DNA of 64,000 bases from Cellulophaga sp. RHA19 (GCF_002813425.1 NZ_PHUL01000001.1:1342001-1406000); one strand, 5' to 3'; positions 27,930 through 36,848 are shown, numbered from the stretch's first letter. Notes: generated by a model from the letters alone, not told the origin. Translations and numbers: made by a program.

Positions 27930-28157
27930 TGTGTACAACTACATATAAACGCAACTCATTGCGTTTATTCCACCAATATGGTTGTGTAAACGCACATTTG
28001 GCTTTATAGTTTATTTTGGTCGTTAAATTTTCCTACAATGTAAAACTATTTTTTGTACTACAATTACGGAAATGTGTAATTGGTCAATTTTTTAGTATTG
28101 TTGGTGTTCTTTTTTGGAAGTAAAAGCAGTATTAATTATTGCCATTGTTGTGTGTTC
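27930..28157 (-). repeat. Type 2 repeat
   Basis: The 80-bp palindrome ACTACATATAAACGC to GGCTTTATAGTT is followed by the conserved block (CAATGTAAAACTATTTTTTG, ATTACGGAAATGTGTAATTG) and a short type 1 tail TATTGCCATTGTTGTGTG. Confidence 0.8.
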
Positions 28158-28167
28158 TTTTTATTAA

Positions 28168-28623
28168 CTAATATGTTTCTGGGTTTTTTATAAATTCAAG
28201 TCGTTTATTGTAAAAATCAAACAGAAAAGTTCCTTTGTTCTTATGAATTATCCTTGGTAACAATTTGTGTGGGCAAATCATTGTTCCGATTGGCGTTTTA
28301 ATTGAAGGTAAATTGTAATAATAACTTGATTCGTCATCAATATCTAAGAACCAAGTACTTTCAGGTAGGTTCCTTAATAGTGTTTCAGCATAATAAGATA
28401 TAGTCGCATCAATTTGCATTTTACATTTTTCATCAGACAACGAGTCTTTAGTGAAATTACTCAAAATATAATCCTCTATTATGATAAGCGAATCAGGCGA
28501 ATAGTTCAATTTATTTGATAAATCAACTTTAATAGATTTAGACCATTCATCAACTCTGTCCTCAATGAATGTTGTCCACTCTATAAAATTCCCTTTTTTG
28601 GTTTCTTTCTCTTCTTCAGTCAT
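28168..28623 (-). CDS. Unknown 151-residue protein (cassette)
   Basis: The soluble, acidic protein has a helical first half and a C-terminal half with STWFLDIDDESSYYY and TPIGTMICPHKLLPRI. No family is recognised. It overlaps the upstream 125-residue gene by one base. The pair resembles a small effector and partner module in size only. Confidence 0.5.
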   Translation of the reverse strand: MTEEEKETKKGNFIEWTTFIEDRVDEWSKSIKVDLSNKLNYSPDSLIIIEDYILSNFTKDSLSDEKCKMQIDATISYYAETLLRNLPESTWFLDIDDESSYYYNLPSIKTPIGTMICPHKLLPRIIHKNKGTFLFDFYNKRLEFIKNPETY

Positions 28624-29000
28624 TATAGTTTTCTGTTCTCTATTTTATTTCCATCTTCATCATATCCAGGCGGCCACACTCCGTATTTAGATTTAAATTG
28701 AGAAGGAGTTTCAGGTTCTCCCATATTCCCATAAAATTTTGACCTTTCCTTTTGATTTATTAACCTATTCCAAGTTTCGTTATCCATTGATTTTTTTCCA
28801 AAAGAAGCTAACTTTTCAGTTTTAGAATAATTTAGGTTTTCTATTTTTTTATTAATCCTTACCTTTTGTTCTGAGGTTAACTTTTTTGAGATTTTTTTCC
28901 ACAAATCAGATATTGGATTTTTAATATTTAAAATAGCTAATTTTTCGACGTCGAGATTGGTCAAGTTTTTTGGAAATTCATCAGGATTAAATTCAATCAT
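28623..29000 (-). CDS. Unknown 125-residue protein (cassette)
   Basis: The first 70 residues are helical and basic. The end carries [21 protein letters not shown], a compact aromatic motif that I cannot place. It is the first gene of a two-gene cassette whose boxes match over seven bases (GTTGTGT). No signal peptide is present. Confidence 0.5.
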   Translation of the reverse strand: MIEFNPDEFPKNLTNLDVEKLAILNIKNPISDLWKKISKKLTSEQKVRINKKIENLNYSKTEKLASFGKKSMDNETWNRLINQKERSKFYGNMGEPETPSQFKSKYGVWPPGYDEDGNKIENRKL

Positions 29001-29030
29001 TGAATAAAAATTTTAAGCGTAATTTTTAAT

Positions 29031-29231
29031 GAAACACAACGTTCAGTATAAGAAACGTAGGGCAGGTGATAAGCACATTCGTTTCGGTTTATTACTTAGC
29101 TAAATGTAAATATTTTGCTTTTATCTTTTCTACTATAAACGCCAAATTTTATATTTAGCGGACTTTATTAATATTCACAGACCTTACGGTTAAACACAAA
29201 TGCCCTATGTTTTTTATACCTTGTTAGCACC
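29031..29231 (-). repeat. attC-like site, type 1
   Basis: The left arm GTATAAGAAACGTAGGGCA and the right arm TGCCCTATGTTTTTTATAC are complementary with two mismatches. The inner stem includes CTAAATGTAAATATTTTG and AAATTTTATATTTAG. The right core GTTAGCACC contains the stop codon of the next gene. Confidence 0.8.
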
Positions 29232-30528
29232 TGGCTATTTTGTACTTGTCACTTAATTTATTAGTTAATTCCTCAATATCTTTTTTTCTTGCAATTTTTC
29301 CAATCCATTCTTTAGGTATTGAGTTAATGCCATAAAAAAGTCCAGCTAATCCACCAACTACAGCTCCAGTTGTATCTGTGTCTTCTCCTAGATTTATTGC
29401 TTTCAAAACAGCTTCTTTATATGATTTTGTTGTCAATAAACACCAAATTGAAGCCTCAAGTGTATGAATTACATAACCCGAAGATTGAATAGAATTTTCT
29501 TGCAATTCGGCTAAATTACCTCCCGTTATTCTATCAAATAATTCTATTTCTTTAGGATTTATATCCAGTTCTTCTGTTAGTTTTAGTAGAGAATGGTTTG
29601 CAACTTTGTAAGCGTCTGTTATTGGATATTTAATCTCAGAACTAAGAAAAGAGGCAATTTCAAGGTAATAAAAACAAGCTAAGCAAGACCTAATATGTCC
29701 GTGGGTAATACTTGAAACCTTTTTAATTAAATCATATTTTTCTTTTCTACCTTTAATTTCCTGCACTTCAAAAAGTAACGGTAGAATTCTCATTAATGAG
29801 CCATTCCCATTTGAATTTTCTTCCCAATTTCCCGCTAGTTCAGCTTTTTCTCCTTTTTTTAACCTAATTATGGCTTCTCTTGTTGAAATTCCAATATCGA
29901 ATACTTTTCCGTGAGGTGTCCAATGATTTTCATAAAACCATCTAACAAAGCTATTCCCGATTTCTTGAAGGTTTAGTTCTTTTGTTAATTCATCTGCAAG
30001 GCAAAATGCCAAAGAACTATCATCAGACCAAGTCCCTTCTGGTTGATTGTAAGTTCCAAACCCAATCATATCGGTTAATGGATTTTGTTTTAGATAATCT
30101 CTGCTTTTGAATTCTACAGGAACGCCAAGTGCATCACCAATAACTAAACCCCAAAGTCCATTCTTTACAGGGTTATTTATTTCTCTGTTTGAGAGATATT
30201 CAATGTGATTTTTGAAATTGTAAATATTTCTTTCATCATCTGCTTCTTTGTACTTTTCAAGATTTTGTTCAACCCTAAATTCGTTTATTTCACAACCATT
30301 TTCATTAAGATTCAGTTTTGCTTTGAAAATTTCGTAACCTGTCCAAGAACGGTTAAAATAGATATTATCATTATTGAAATAAACAAACCATTTATCTTCC
30401 ATTTGGTTTGGAACTAACCCTAATTTTAGTTTATTTAATTGCTCAAAATTTAAAAATATAGATACATCCAGTCTTTTTGGATTATCCATTGGAATAGTTT
30501 TCCATTTGTCTTTAGTTGCTATTTCCAT
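29224..30528 (-). CDS. ADP-ribosylglycohydrolase with extra N-terminal domain (cassette)
   Basis: The ATG start MEIATKDKWK is chosen over a TTG that lies in the repeat core. The first 120 residues form a small beta-rich domain (KWFVYFNNDNIYFNRSWTGYE in part) often fused to this enzyme. The rest is an ADP-ribosylglycohydrolase (DraG/ARH type), with GLVIGDALGVPVEF, the metal-site segment GTWSDDSSLAFCLADEL, GNGSLMRI and the C-terminal metal site GEDTDTTGAVVGGLAG. It should remove ADP-ribose from protein or nucleic acid, for example to reverse a toxin. The stop codon sits inside the core box GTTAGCACC. Confidence 0.9.
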   Translation of the reverse strand: MEIATKDKWKTIPMDNPKRLDVSIFLNFEQLNKLKLGLVPNQMEDKWFVYFNNDNIYFNRSWTGYEIFKAKLNLNENGCEINEFRVEQNLEKYKEADDERNIYNFKNHIEYLSNREINNPVKNGLWGLVIGDALGVPVEFKSRDYLKQNPLTDMIGFGTYNQPEGTWSDDSSLAFCLADELTKELNLQEIGNSFVRWFYENHWTPHGKVFDIGISTREAIIRLKKGEKAELAGNWEENSNGNGSLMRILPLLFEVQEIKGRKEKYDLIKKVSSITHGHIRSCLACFYYLEIASFLSSEIKYPITDAYKVANHSLLKLTEELDINPKEIELFDRITGGNLAELQENSIQSSGYVIHTLEASIWCLLTTKSYKEAVLKAINLGEDTDTTGAVVGGLAGLFYGINSIPKEWIGKIARKKDIEELTNKLSDKYKIARC

Positions 30529-30539
30529 TTTTTTTCTGC

Positions 30540-30871
30540 TTGCTGCCAACTACATATAAACGCAACTCATTGCGTTTATTCCGCCAATATGGTTGTGTAA
30601 ACGCACATTTGGCTTTGTAGTTTATTTTGGTCGTTAAATTTTCCTACAATGTAAAACTATTTTTTGTGCTACAATTACAGAAATGTATAATTGGGTAATT
30701 TTTTAGTATTGTTGGTGTTCTTTTTTGGAAGTAAAAGCAGTACTAAGGTTTTCTTTTTGTTTTAATTTTCTCTTTTAAAGCCAAACCAGAAGATTGGCGG
30801 ACTTCGTAAATAAGCACAAACCTTTCAATTCTGCACTTACTAGCTATGTTTTATACACGTTGTTAGGCAAC
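30540..30871 (-). repeat. Composite site: type 2 repeat plus right half of type 1
   Basis: After the box TTGCTGCCAAC come the type 2 palindrome and its conserved block up to about 30740. A type 1 tail follows (AAACCAGAAGATTGGCGG to GCTATGTTTTATACACG) with core GTTAGGCAAC. This fills the whole gap between the two genes. Confidence 0.8.
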
Positions 30872-30872
30872 G

Positions 30873-31382
30873 TTATTTCTTTCTAATAAATTCCCAATCA
30901 AATTCACTACATATTCCAATAATTGTTCTCTTATTATCTTCATTTTTATGATTCATCGGTAGCTCATCAAATAAAATAGGTGGTTTTCCAATGACCTCAA
31001 TTATCAAATGAGAAGAATGTCCTTGCCATAAGTTTGCGTGAAAAATATCTCTATAATTATAAGCGTATTTTACAACTGTCTTTTGTTTCCAAAATCTCTC
31101 TTTATTATTTATATCAAAAATAATTTCATAAGATTTTGGTAAATTCATATCAGCATATGATTTATACATTCCAACTGAATATAAATTAGGATTCTTATTT
31201 TCTCTAATGAAAGATTCAAACTCTTGTTTAATCAATTCAAATTCTTCATCAGTTTCTGGATAACGATTCCTATTTAACTCATCTACAGATTTCGGAAATT
31301 CGAATGAATATAAAGAATCGATTATCAAAAACCGTTCCTCAGATTGGACTAGTTCCTCATTTACGTTTATTATTAAACTCAC
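30873..31382 (-). CDS. Unknown 169-residue protein (cassette)
   Basis: The product is soluble with an even mix of helix and strand and conserved-looking aromatic patches (IFHANLWQGHSSHLIIEVIG). I recognise no family. It is the only gene in a cassette bounded by a perfect 10-bp pair (GTTAGGCAAC and GTTGCCTAAC). Confidence 0.55.
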   Translation of the reverse strand: MSLIINVNEELVQSEERFLIIDSLYSFEFPKSVDELNRNRYPETDEEFELIKQEFESFIRENKNPNLYSVGMYKSYADMNLPKSYEIIFDINNKERFWKQKTVVKYAYNYRDIFHANLWQGHSSHLIIEVIGKPPILFDELPMNHKNEDNKRTIIGICSEFDWEFIRKK

Positions 31383-31417
31383 TATTTAAATTCGTTTGTT
31401 ATTCGGTTTTTTGTTAT

Positions 31418-31541
31418 GTTGCCTAACGGTTTTGTATAAGATTAGTTGCGTGGTTTAGCAACGAATTTAGCCAATACAAACCGAATAGAAAATCCGATAG
31501 GATTTTTGTAAGTAGGCTAGAACTAGCAATTAATTATACAC
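31418..31541 (-). repeat. attC-like site interrupted by IS110 element
   Basis: The site starts at GTTGCCTAAC. It has the arm GTTGCGTGGTTTAGCAACG and reaches CAATTAATTATACAC, where the insertion element begins. Its missing end, GTTGTAAG, is found at 32763-32770 on the other side of the element. Confidence 0.8.
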
Positions 31542-31579
31542 GGCTTAAGTTTGTAATTCATTAAATTAGAGTATTAATC

Positions 31580-31725
31580 AGAAAAGACAAAAGAGAGGAA
31601 TAAGGTTATTATATACGGAGAGACTACAGATCTCGTCAACATTGAAAATCCCCTCTCTTTTCTACACAGATTTCGTACAGTTCTATGAGGCAATTAGACC
31701 TCGATTTTAAGTCGTTGAAACTCGC
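31580..31725 (+). ncRNA. Candidate IS110 bridge RNA
   Basis: A perfect 10-bp stem (AAAAGAGAGG at 31589 and CCTCTCTTTT at 31652) encloses an internal loop capped by GAGA/TCTC. The loop strands hold TATAC (31612-31616) and CAACA (31637-31641), equal to the left half and complementary to the right half of the attC target TATACAC-ATTGTTG. A second hairpin (GAGG at 31687, CCTC at 31699) is flanked by ACAGTTCT (31677) and TTAAGTC (31707), which match the element's right end ACAGTACT and pair with its left end GGCTTAA with one G-U pair. This is the target-loop plus donor-loop plan of bridge RNAs. Confidence 0.7.
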
Positions 31726-31757
31726 GTAGGTTGTCCTTTCAAAAAAAACATTTTCTT

Positions 31758-32729
31758 ATGAATAAAGATATTAAATATTTTGGAATAGACATTAGTCATT
31801 TGGTTTTTGATGTCACAGATTCAGATGGTAAATACTATCAGTTTAAAAACACTATTTCAGGCTTTAAAAAGTTCGAAAAATTATTAGATCTCTCGAGCCA
31901 TTGTGTAATGGAAGCTACAGGATATTATCACTATCAATTAGCTTATTATTTGCTTGAATCTGGTATTAAAGTATCTGTAGAAAATCCATTAGCGGTAAAG
32001 CGATTTATACAAATGAAGCTGTCTAAAATAAAGACAGATAAGAGTGATTCTAAACTTATTTGTGAGTATGCCAGTCAGGTAGATTTAAAGTTGTGGAAAG
32101 GTAGTTCTAAACATCAAATAGAATGCTTACAAATGACCAGACTCCTTTCTGTGTATACAAAACAAAGCACAATGTTAAAAAACAAGCTACACGGCGAAGC
32201 AGTTTTAGGAAACCCAAGTAAAACGGTTTTAGGTTCTTTAAATCGAAGTTTAAAACAGTTAGAAAAAGAAATAAACAACTTAGAAGTTAAATTGTTGTTA
32301 TTGGTAAAAGAGGCGCACCAAGATGTTTTAACACGATTAAAAACTATACCAGGAATAGGAGCTAAAACAGCCTTAATGTTAGTAGTTTTAACAGACGGTT
32401 TTGAGCGTTTTAATAGTGGTGGTGAATTATGCAGTTATGCTGGGTTAACACCCTTGATAAGAAAGAGTGGAACAAGCGTAAATGGACGAAGTAGAATTAG
32501 TAAGATAGGAAATCAAAAACTGCGTAATCTCTTATTTATGTGCAGTTTTAATGCCTGTAAATACAATAAAGCTTGTCGTGATATTTATGAGCGTATCGTT
32601 GCCAAAGGAAAGAGTAAAAAGTTAGCGCTAATAGCTGTATGTAATAAACTATTAAAGCAAGCTTTTGCTATTGCAAAATCAGGATTAATATATGATGATT
32701 CTTATAGAAGTACTTTAGCTAAAAATTAG
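31758..32729 (+). CDS. IS110-family transposase (bridge-RNA-type recombinase)
   Basis: The 323-residue protein has the N-terminal DEDD RuvC-like domain: Asp11 in YFGIDIS, Glu52 in VMEATGYY, and Asp94 and Asp97 in KTDKSDSK. The C-terminal Tnp20 domain starts at KTIPGIGAKTALMLV and holds the conserved serine region SYAGLTPLIRKSG. The ATG of MNKDIKYFGID is chosen over an upstream frame that extends nine residues into the RNA region. It is one of very few plus-strand genes in the array and looks intact. Confidence 0.93.
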   Translation: MNKDIKYFGIDISHLVFDVTDSDGKYYQFKNTISGFKKFEKLLDLSSHCVMEATGYYHYQLAYYLLESGIKVSVENPLAVKRFIQMKLSKIKTDKSDSKLICEYASQVDLKLWKGSSKHQIECLQMTRLLSVYTKQSTMLKNKLHGEAVLGNPSKTVLGSLNRSLKQLEKEINNLEVKLLLLVKEAHQDVLTRLKTIPGIGAKTALMLVVLTDGFERFNSGGELCSYAGLTPLIRKSGTSVNGRSRISKIGNQKLRNLLFMCSFNACKYNKACRDIYERIVAKGKSKKLALIAVCNKLLKQAFAIAKSGLIYDDSYRSTLAKN

Positions 32730-32736
32730 TGAATTT

Positions 32737-33774
32737 TTACTTGGTTTTTACCACAGTACTTTGTTGTAAGGCGTTATTTATTCGATTCTTAAATTCAACT
32801 TTATTATCCACGTACAAAGCTAAATTTTTATAACTCTTTTTTATACCATAAAGTCCTATTAATTCATTTTCTTCTTTTAAATGAATAATTATATTATGGC
32901 TTTCTAACTCTCCTAAAAATGAAAATTTTAGAGTTTCTTTATTTGTTTCAATGTCTTTTGATGAAACTTCTATATTATCAATATTTCTAATGTCAATAGT
33001 TGTTTCGTTCATAATCCCATATCGAAGAAATAATTTGTCTTTCTCAATTGTTATTGGTCTTTTAAGCATTGATTTTAAAAATCCAAAAAGTTGAACTCCA
33101 GAATAAATACTCACAAAAGTCAAAATCCAAGCTACAAGACTGCTCCATTCTGTTAATAGTATATGTAACACGATTGTTTCAATTGCGATGATAAATATAA
33201 TTACAACTAGCAATGCTATTGTTCCACTATCTTTATGGTATGAAAATTCGTTTTCTTTTAACTTCCTTTTTTTCCAATAAATGAATCCGTAATACAAAAC
33301 AGCAATTTCTGTTACTACAGGAATTACAACATTTTTGGGCAGTATCTCATAGCAAGTCTGTTTTAAGGTGGTAAAAAAATCAAAGGAAAATTCTTTTTTT
33401 TGCTTATAAGATTTTATTCCTTTTCTAACATTATAAATTACATACGATAAAACTGATATTTCAATAACTGGAAGAATCCAAGTTTTAAAAAGTCTTAAAT
33501 ACTGTTGGTTTTCTGATGGAAGTATTATTGAACAAATTACTATTCCCAAAATTAAAAATGGTAAGACTGTTGTTTTTGGAATTTTGGTTTTTCTTATCAG
33601 TAAGAAGTATATAAAGGGAACTGTCAGTAAGAGGTCAAATGTAATTCCAAATGATAAGCTTTCAGGATTAATTGTAAACAATGAAGATTTGGTAATAAAA
33701 ACCATTAAAGATATGATCAATAAAGGAATTCCAAATATTATTAAGTTTTTCTGAATGTTTATTGTTTTGTTCAT
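32737..33774 (-). CDS. Membrane protein with PH-like C-terminus (cassette)
   Basis: The 345-residue protein has about seven membrane segments, including positions 12-30, 40-60, 70-88, 95-112, 148-170, 183-203 and 210-235. A C-terminal PH-like soluble domain follows (about 245-335, ITIEKDKLFLRYGIM). The last codons, STVVKTK and the stop, come from the right end of the IS110 element, so the original C-terminus was replaced. The cassette boxes GTTGTAAG and CTTACAAC still match. Confidence 0.6.
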   Translation of the reverse strand: MNKTINIQKNLIIFGIPLLIISLMVFITKSSLFTINPESLSFGITFDLLLTVPFIYFLLIRKTKIPKTTVLPFLILGIVICSIILPSENQQYLRLFKTWILPVIEISVLSYVIYNVRKGIKSYKQKKEFSFDFFTTLKQTCYEILPKNVVIPVVTEIAVLYYGFIYWKKRKLKENEFSYHKDSGTIALLVVIIFIIAIETIVLHILLTEWSSLVAWILTFVSIYSGVQLFGFLKSMLKRPITIEKDKLFLRYGIMNETTIDIRNIDNIEVSSKDIETNKETLKFSFLGELESHNIIIHLKEENELIGLYGIKKSYKNLALYVDNKVEFKNRINNALQQSTVVKTK

Positions 33775-33784
33775 AGTTTTTAAT

Positions 33785-34114
33785 GACTTACAACTACATA
33801 TAAACGCAACTCATTGCGTTTATTCCGCCAAAATGGTTGTGTAAACGCATATTTGGCTTTCTAGTTTTTTTAATTGTTAAATTTTCCTACAATGTAAAAC
33901 TATTTTTTGTACTACAATTACAGAAATGTGTAATTGGTCAATTTTTTAGTATTGTTGGTGTTCTTTTTTGGAAGTAAAAGCGGTACTAAGGTTTTCTTTT
34001 TGTTTTGCCTTATTTTTAAAGCCAAGCCAAAAGATTTAGCGACAATATAAATATACACAGACCTTTTGATTAAGCCCTAAAGTCCGCATTACGTTTAGGT
34101 ATTGTTGGCAACAA
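33785..34114 (-). repeat. Composite site: type 2 repeat plus right half of type 1
   Basis: The box GACTTACAAC is followed by the type 2 palindrome and conserved block. The type 1 tail AGATTTAGCGACAATATAAA to ACGTTTAGGTATTG then leads to core GTTGGCAACA. The tail is nearly identical to 26645-26720. It accounts for the whole 345-bp gap. Confidence 0.8.
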
Positions 34115-34119
34115 TATTT

Positions 34120-35772
34120 TTATTCATTAATAAACTTTATAGCTCTTTCTAGTATTTGGTCTTTTCCGGCAATAACTCCTTCAATTGTTGGCTTTACTTT
34201 AATGTCTATTTTTACTCCTTTTCGTTGCGTTTCTGTCCCATCAGGGTAAAATATACCTACTCCAGATATTTGTGTTTTGTATCCACCCACCATGTTAAAT
34301 ATGACCACATTTCCATCTGCTCCAGAAGTTTGACTACCAATGGTAGTAACATTATCTCCAGTTTGTAGGCACATTGCAGTAAACTCAAGTTGACTTTGAC
34401 AGCTTTCATCAACTAGCAAAATCACTTTTCCTGTATATTTTAATCTGTCGTTACCACTTTTAAAAGTCTCAGACCAAATATACCTACCTGGATAATCTAA
34501 ATCAGTTACTATTGCTTTATAAAAGTCTTTTTTTTGCGAAGTAATATAGTTAGCAAAATAGTATGGTGTGGAGGTTTTATATTTTCTAATATCAAAAATA
34601 ATAGCTTTTGTGTTTTTTAAAGCTTCCATTATTTTAGGGACTTCTTTAACTTCTTTGACCTTGCCAATGTTGATATAGCCTATATTATTTTCTAAAATTT
34701 TATATTTATCAGATTTAGATTCGGCTTTATACTTGAAGTCCTTAAACAGGTATCTTTTTATAGATTTTATCGAGGTTTTTCCATTTCTGATAAACTCAAT
34801 TTTTACTGAGTCAGTTGCCCCATTTAGAGTGTAATAACTAGCATTGAATTTTTTTCTTGAAATATTTGAAGCGTTAATATATTTTTCTTGCTCCTCTAAT
34901 ATTGTTTCAATTTTTTTATCATTTGATTTTGTAATAATATCTCCTAATTGTAAATCATTTAATTTTGCCAGCGAATCGTTATAGAATCCTGTAATTACTG
35001 CTTTTTTGTTTATTACCTTGAAATTTACGGGCAGATAGTAGCGACCAAAAAAAGAATATGTTTTTTCGTTAAAATATGTTGCATGACTATCATCGCAACT
35101 AACTATTAATTCCAGTATTGCAAGATGTAAATCTAATTCTGTTTGGGGGTTTAAAAATTTTGGCATCATTTTAGCCAAAACAACATCCCAATTCGTATCT
35201 GTTTGATATTTTGCAGGAAAGAAATACTCAATTTGGTTCCAGTAACGGAATAATGTCAAAAGTCTTAAATTTTCATTTTGCCAATCAAAGTTTTCATATT
35301 CAACCTCATTAGTGAAATCTGGAATTTTAAGTTTATTACTATAATAATTAACATAATGCTTTTTTCCTTGATGCCTGTTTAACTCTATATATTTGAGTTT
35401 CTCAGAGAGTTTGGTTGTAAATATTTGCTTGTTATTTATCCAATTTAAGTCGAAGTTTTTATCAAAATATTGAATATCTTTTTCAATATCACATTTTTTG
35501 CAGGGTTTAATTTCTCCTAAACTTTTAATCCAGTCAATATAAACCTGTGATAGCTGTATGTTATTTGTTGCTGTTTCAACCTTTGGCAAAACCTTGAATA
35601 GTTCTTTATCCCAGTTATATTTTCCGTTGGCTACTTCGGGGTGATAGTATTTTAAAAACCCCCATATTTTAGCTGTAGTTGCTAGCTTTTCAATTTTGCT
35701 AAGTTCATTTTGAGCATATATTGAGTTTGTGAAAATCAATAAAAGTATTGGAAAGCATAATATTTTTTTCAT
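34120..35772 (-). CDS. Exported S41-family peptidase (cassette)
   Basis: The 550-residue protein has a signal peptide (1-21, ending IYAQ). A long N-terminal helical region follows (AKIWGFLKYYHPEV is typical of Bacteroidetes S41 members), then a PDZ-like segment (about 255-335) and a C-terminal S41 domain. The nucleophile is expected at VDESCQSQLEFTA, followed by TSGADGN. It probably processes envelope or secreted proteins in the periplasm. Its boxes match with one mismatch over eleven bases. Confidence 0.85.
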   Translation of the reverse strand: MKKILCFPILLLIFTNSIYAQNELSKIEKLATTAKIWGFLKYYHPEVANGKYNWDKELFKVLPKVETATNNIQLSQVYIDWIKSLGEIKPCKKCDIEKDIQYFDKNFDLNWINNKQIFTTKLSEKLKYIELNRHQGKKHYVNYYSNKLKIPDFTNEVEYENFDWQNENLRLLTLFRYWNQIEYFFPAKYQTDTNWDVVLAKMMPKFLNPQTELDLHLAILELIVSCDDSHATYFNEKTYSFFGRYYLPVNFKVINKKAVITGFYNDSLAKLNDLQLGDIITKSNDKKIETILEEQEKYINASNISRKKFNASYYTLNGATDSVKIEFIRNGKTSIKSIKRYLFKDFKYKAESKSDKYKILENNIGYINIGKVKEVKEVPKIMEALKNTKAIIFDIRKYKTSTPYYFANYITSQKKDFYKAIVTDLDYPGRYIWSETFKSGNDRLKYTGKVILLVDESCQSQLEFTAMCLQTGDNVTTIGSQTSGADGNVVIFNMVGGYKTQISGVGIFYPDGTETQRKGVKIDIKVKPTIEGVIAGKDQILERAIKFINE

Positions 35773-35882
35773 ATGATTTTTTAGTTGGAGTTGCTATCAA
35801 AAGAATATAATATTTAACGATAAGAGTGTTAAATTTTCTCCAATTGGGAAAGTTTTAAATAAATGAACTTGGTTAATCAATA

Positions 35883-36020
35883 TTGTTGGCAACGGTCTCG
35901 GCTATGATTTCGTTGTGGAATCATCCGCAGGATTATTCCGCCGAAATCCAGATGTTTGATTAATACTTTTATTTTGGTGTGGCACAAAACCACAATGAAT
36001 TATAGCCATTGTTGTACACC
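35883..36020 (-). repeat. attC-like site, type 1
   Basis: A compact palindrome of about 130 bp runs from TTGTTGGCAAC to GTTGTACACC. Its arms hold GTCTCGGCTATGATTTCG and GAATTATAGCC. The inner stem pairs TGGAATCATCCGC with a shorter partner. Confidence 0.75.
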
Positions 36021-36025
36021 GTTTT

Positions 36026-36637
36026 TTATTCAACATTTTTTGATTTTTCGTCATACCAAACATCTTCGTATCCGTTTTTGTCAATTAAAAATCGATATCC
36101 AATATCGAGTCCGAAATATTTAATTAATTCAGGTCGGATTTGAAGTAAATGTTCAGCGCACATTGGTTGAAAAAAGTCATCGGATTCTGAATATTCTCCT
36201 GTCCAAATGTACCAACCTGTTGTACCTTTTTCCTTTGGATGTCTCAATCCGTGAATTGGGTCAGTATTCAAGTCAGAACCAATTCCGATTTTCAGTTTTT
36301 TATTAATTGGATTCCAATTAGATTCATATTTTTCGCAAATCTTTTTTTGTCGGTCTATATGTGCATTCCACAAATTATAATCCGCTAATAAATTCTCGTC
36401 AGTCTCCAATTGATGTTTCCAAAGTCGTATGTTTTGTTTGGTAATCGGAAAGTTGATTTCTGGACTGTCCCATTGATAAATAATATCAGATATTACATCA
36501 TCACCCCAATCAATATGCTCTTCGTTTATTAAATTCCACGCATAAGTTTCAAAATCCTTTTCTTGAATTTCTCCATTCAGATATTGGTCGCATTTTGCGA
36601 TTAAGTCCGAACGTGATATTTTGATTTCTTGATTCAA
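36026..36637 (-). CDS. DUF2185/Imm33-like protein (cassette)
   Basis: The first 110 residues are helical and not recognised. The last 70 (GTTGWYIWTGEYSESDDFF, then GYRFLIDKNGYEDVWYDE) fit the DUF2185 fold used by several Imm33-type immunity proteins. It is cytoplasmic. The cassette has a perfect 10-bp pair (GTTGTACACC and GGTGTACAAC). A role in neutralising a toxin is a family-level inference. Confidence 0.65.
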   Translation of the reverse strand: MNQEIKISRSDLIAKCDQYLNGEIQEKDFETYAWNLINEEHIDWGDDVISDIIYQWDSPEINFPITKQNIRLWKHQLETDENLLADYNLWNAHIDRQKKICEKYESNWNPINKKLKIGIGSDLNTDPIHGLRHPKEKGTTGWYIWTGEYSESDDFFQPMCAEHLLQIRPELIKYFGLDIGYRFLIDKNGYEDVWYDEKSKNVE

Positions 36638-36655
36638 TTCTGCGTTTTCTTAAAT

Positions 36656-36848
36656 GGTGTACAACGGTCTCGGCTATGTCAAGTAGAGCAGGCAAGGAAA
36701 CTTTTCGTTTCCGTCTGGTCTGCGAGTCAGAGCTTTTTTTTTGCCTTATTTTTAAAGCCAAACCAAAAGATTTTGTGGACTTTATTATTTAAACAAGCTT
36801 TTGATTTTATACCAAAAACTCATATTAATTATAGCTATTGTAGAACCT
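36656..36848 (-). repeat. attC-like site, type 1
   Basis: The site starts at GGTGTACAAC and ends at a changed core GTAGAACC. The arm GTCTCGGCTATG faces ATTATAGCTATTG, and an inner AAACCAAAAGATTTTG stem remnant is present. A spurious short frame crosses it. Confidence 0.7.

Larger units (their letters stand above)
31542..32760 (+). mobile_element. Complete IS110-family insertion sequence in an attC-like site
   Basis: The element is about 1.22 kb and lies between TATACAC and TTGTTGTAAG, which are contiguous in unoccupied sites except for one base. The left end is GGCTTAAGTTTG and the right end ACAGTACT. There are no clear terminal inverted repeats or target duplication, as expected for IS110. 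The 216-bp noncoding left end and short right end fit the IS110 subgroup, in which the bridge RNA is upstream of the transposase. Confidence 0.85.

Noticed and set aside
35902..36084. Short open frames inside repeat sites (also at 36549-36761 and on the plus strand at many places).
   Set aside because: They follow the repeat sequence or oppose real genes, have no start signals and encode low-complexity peptides.
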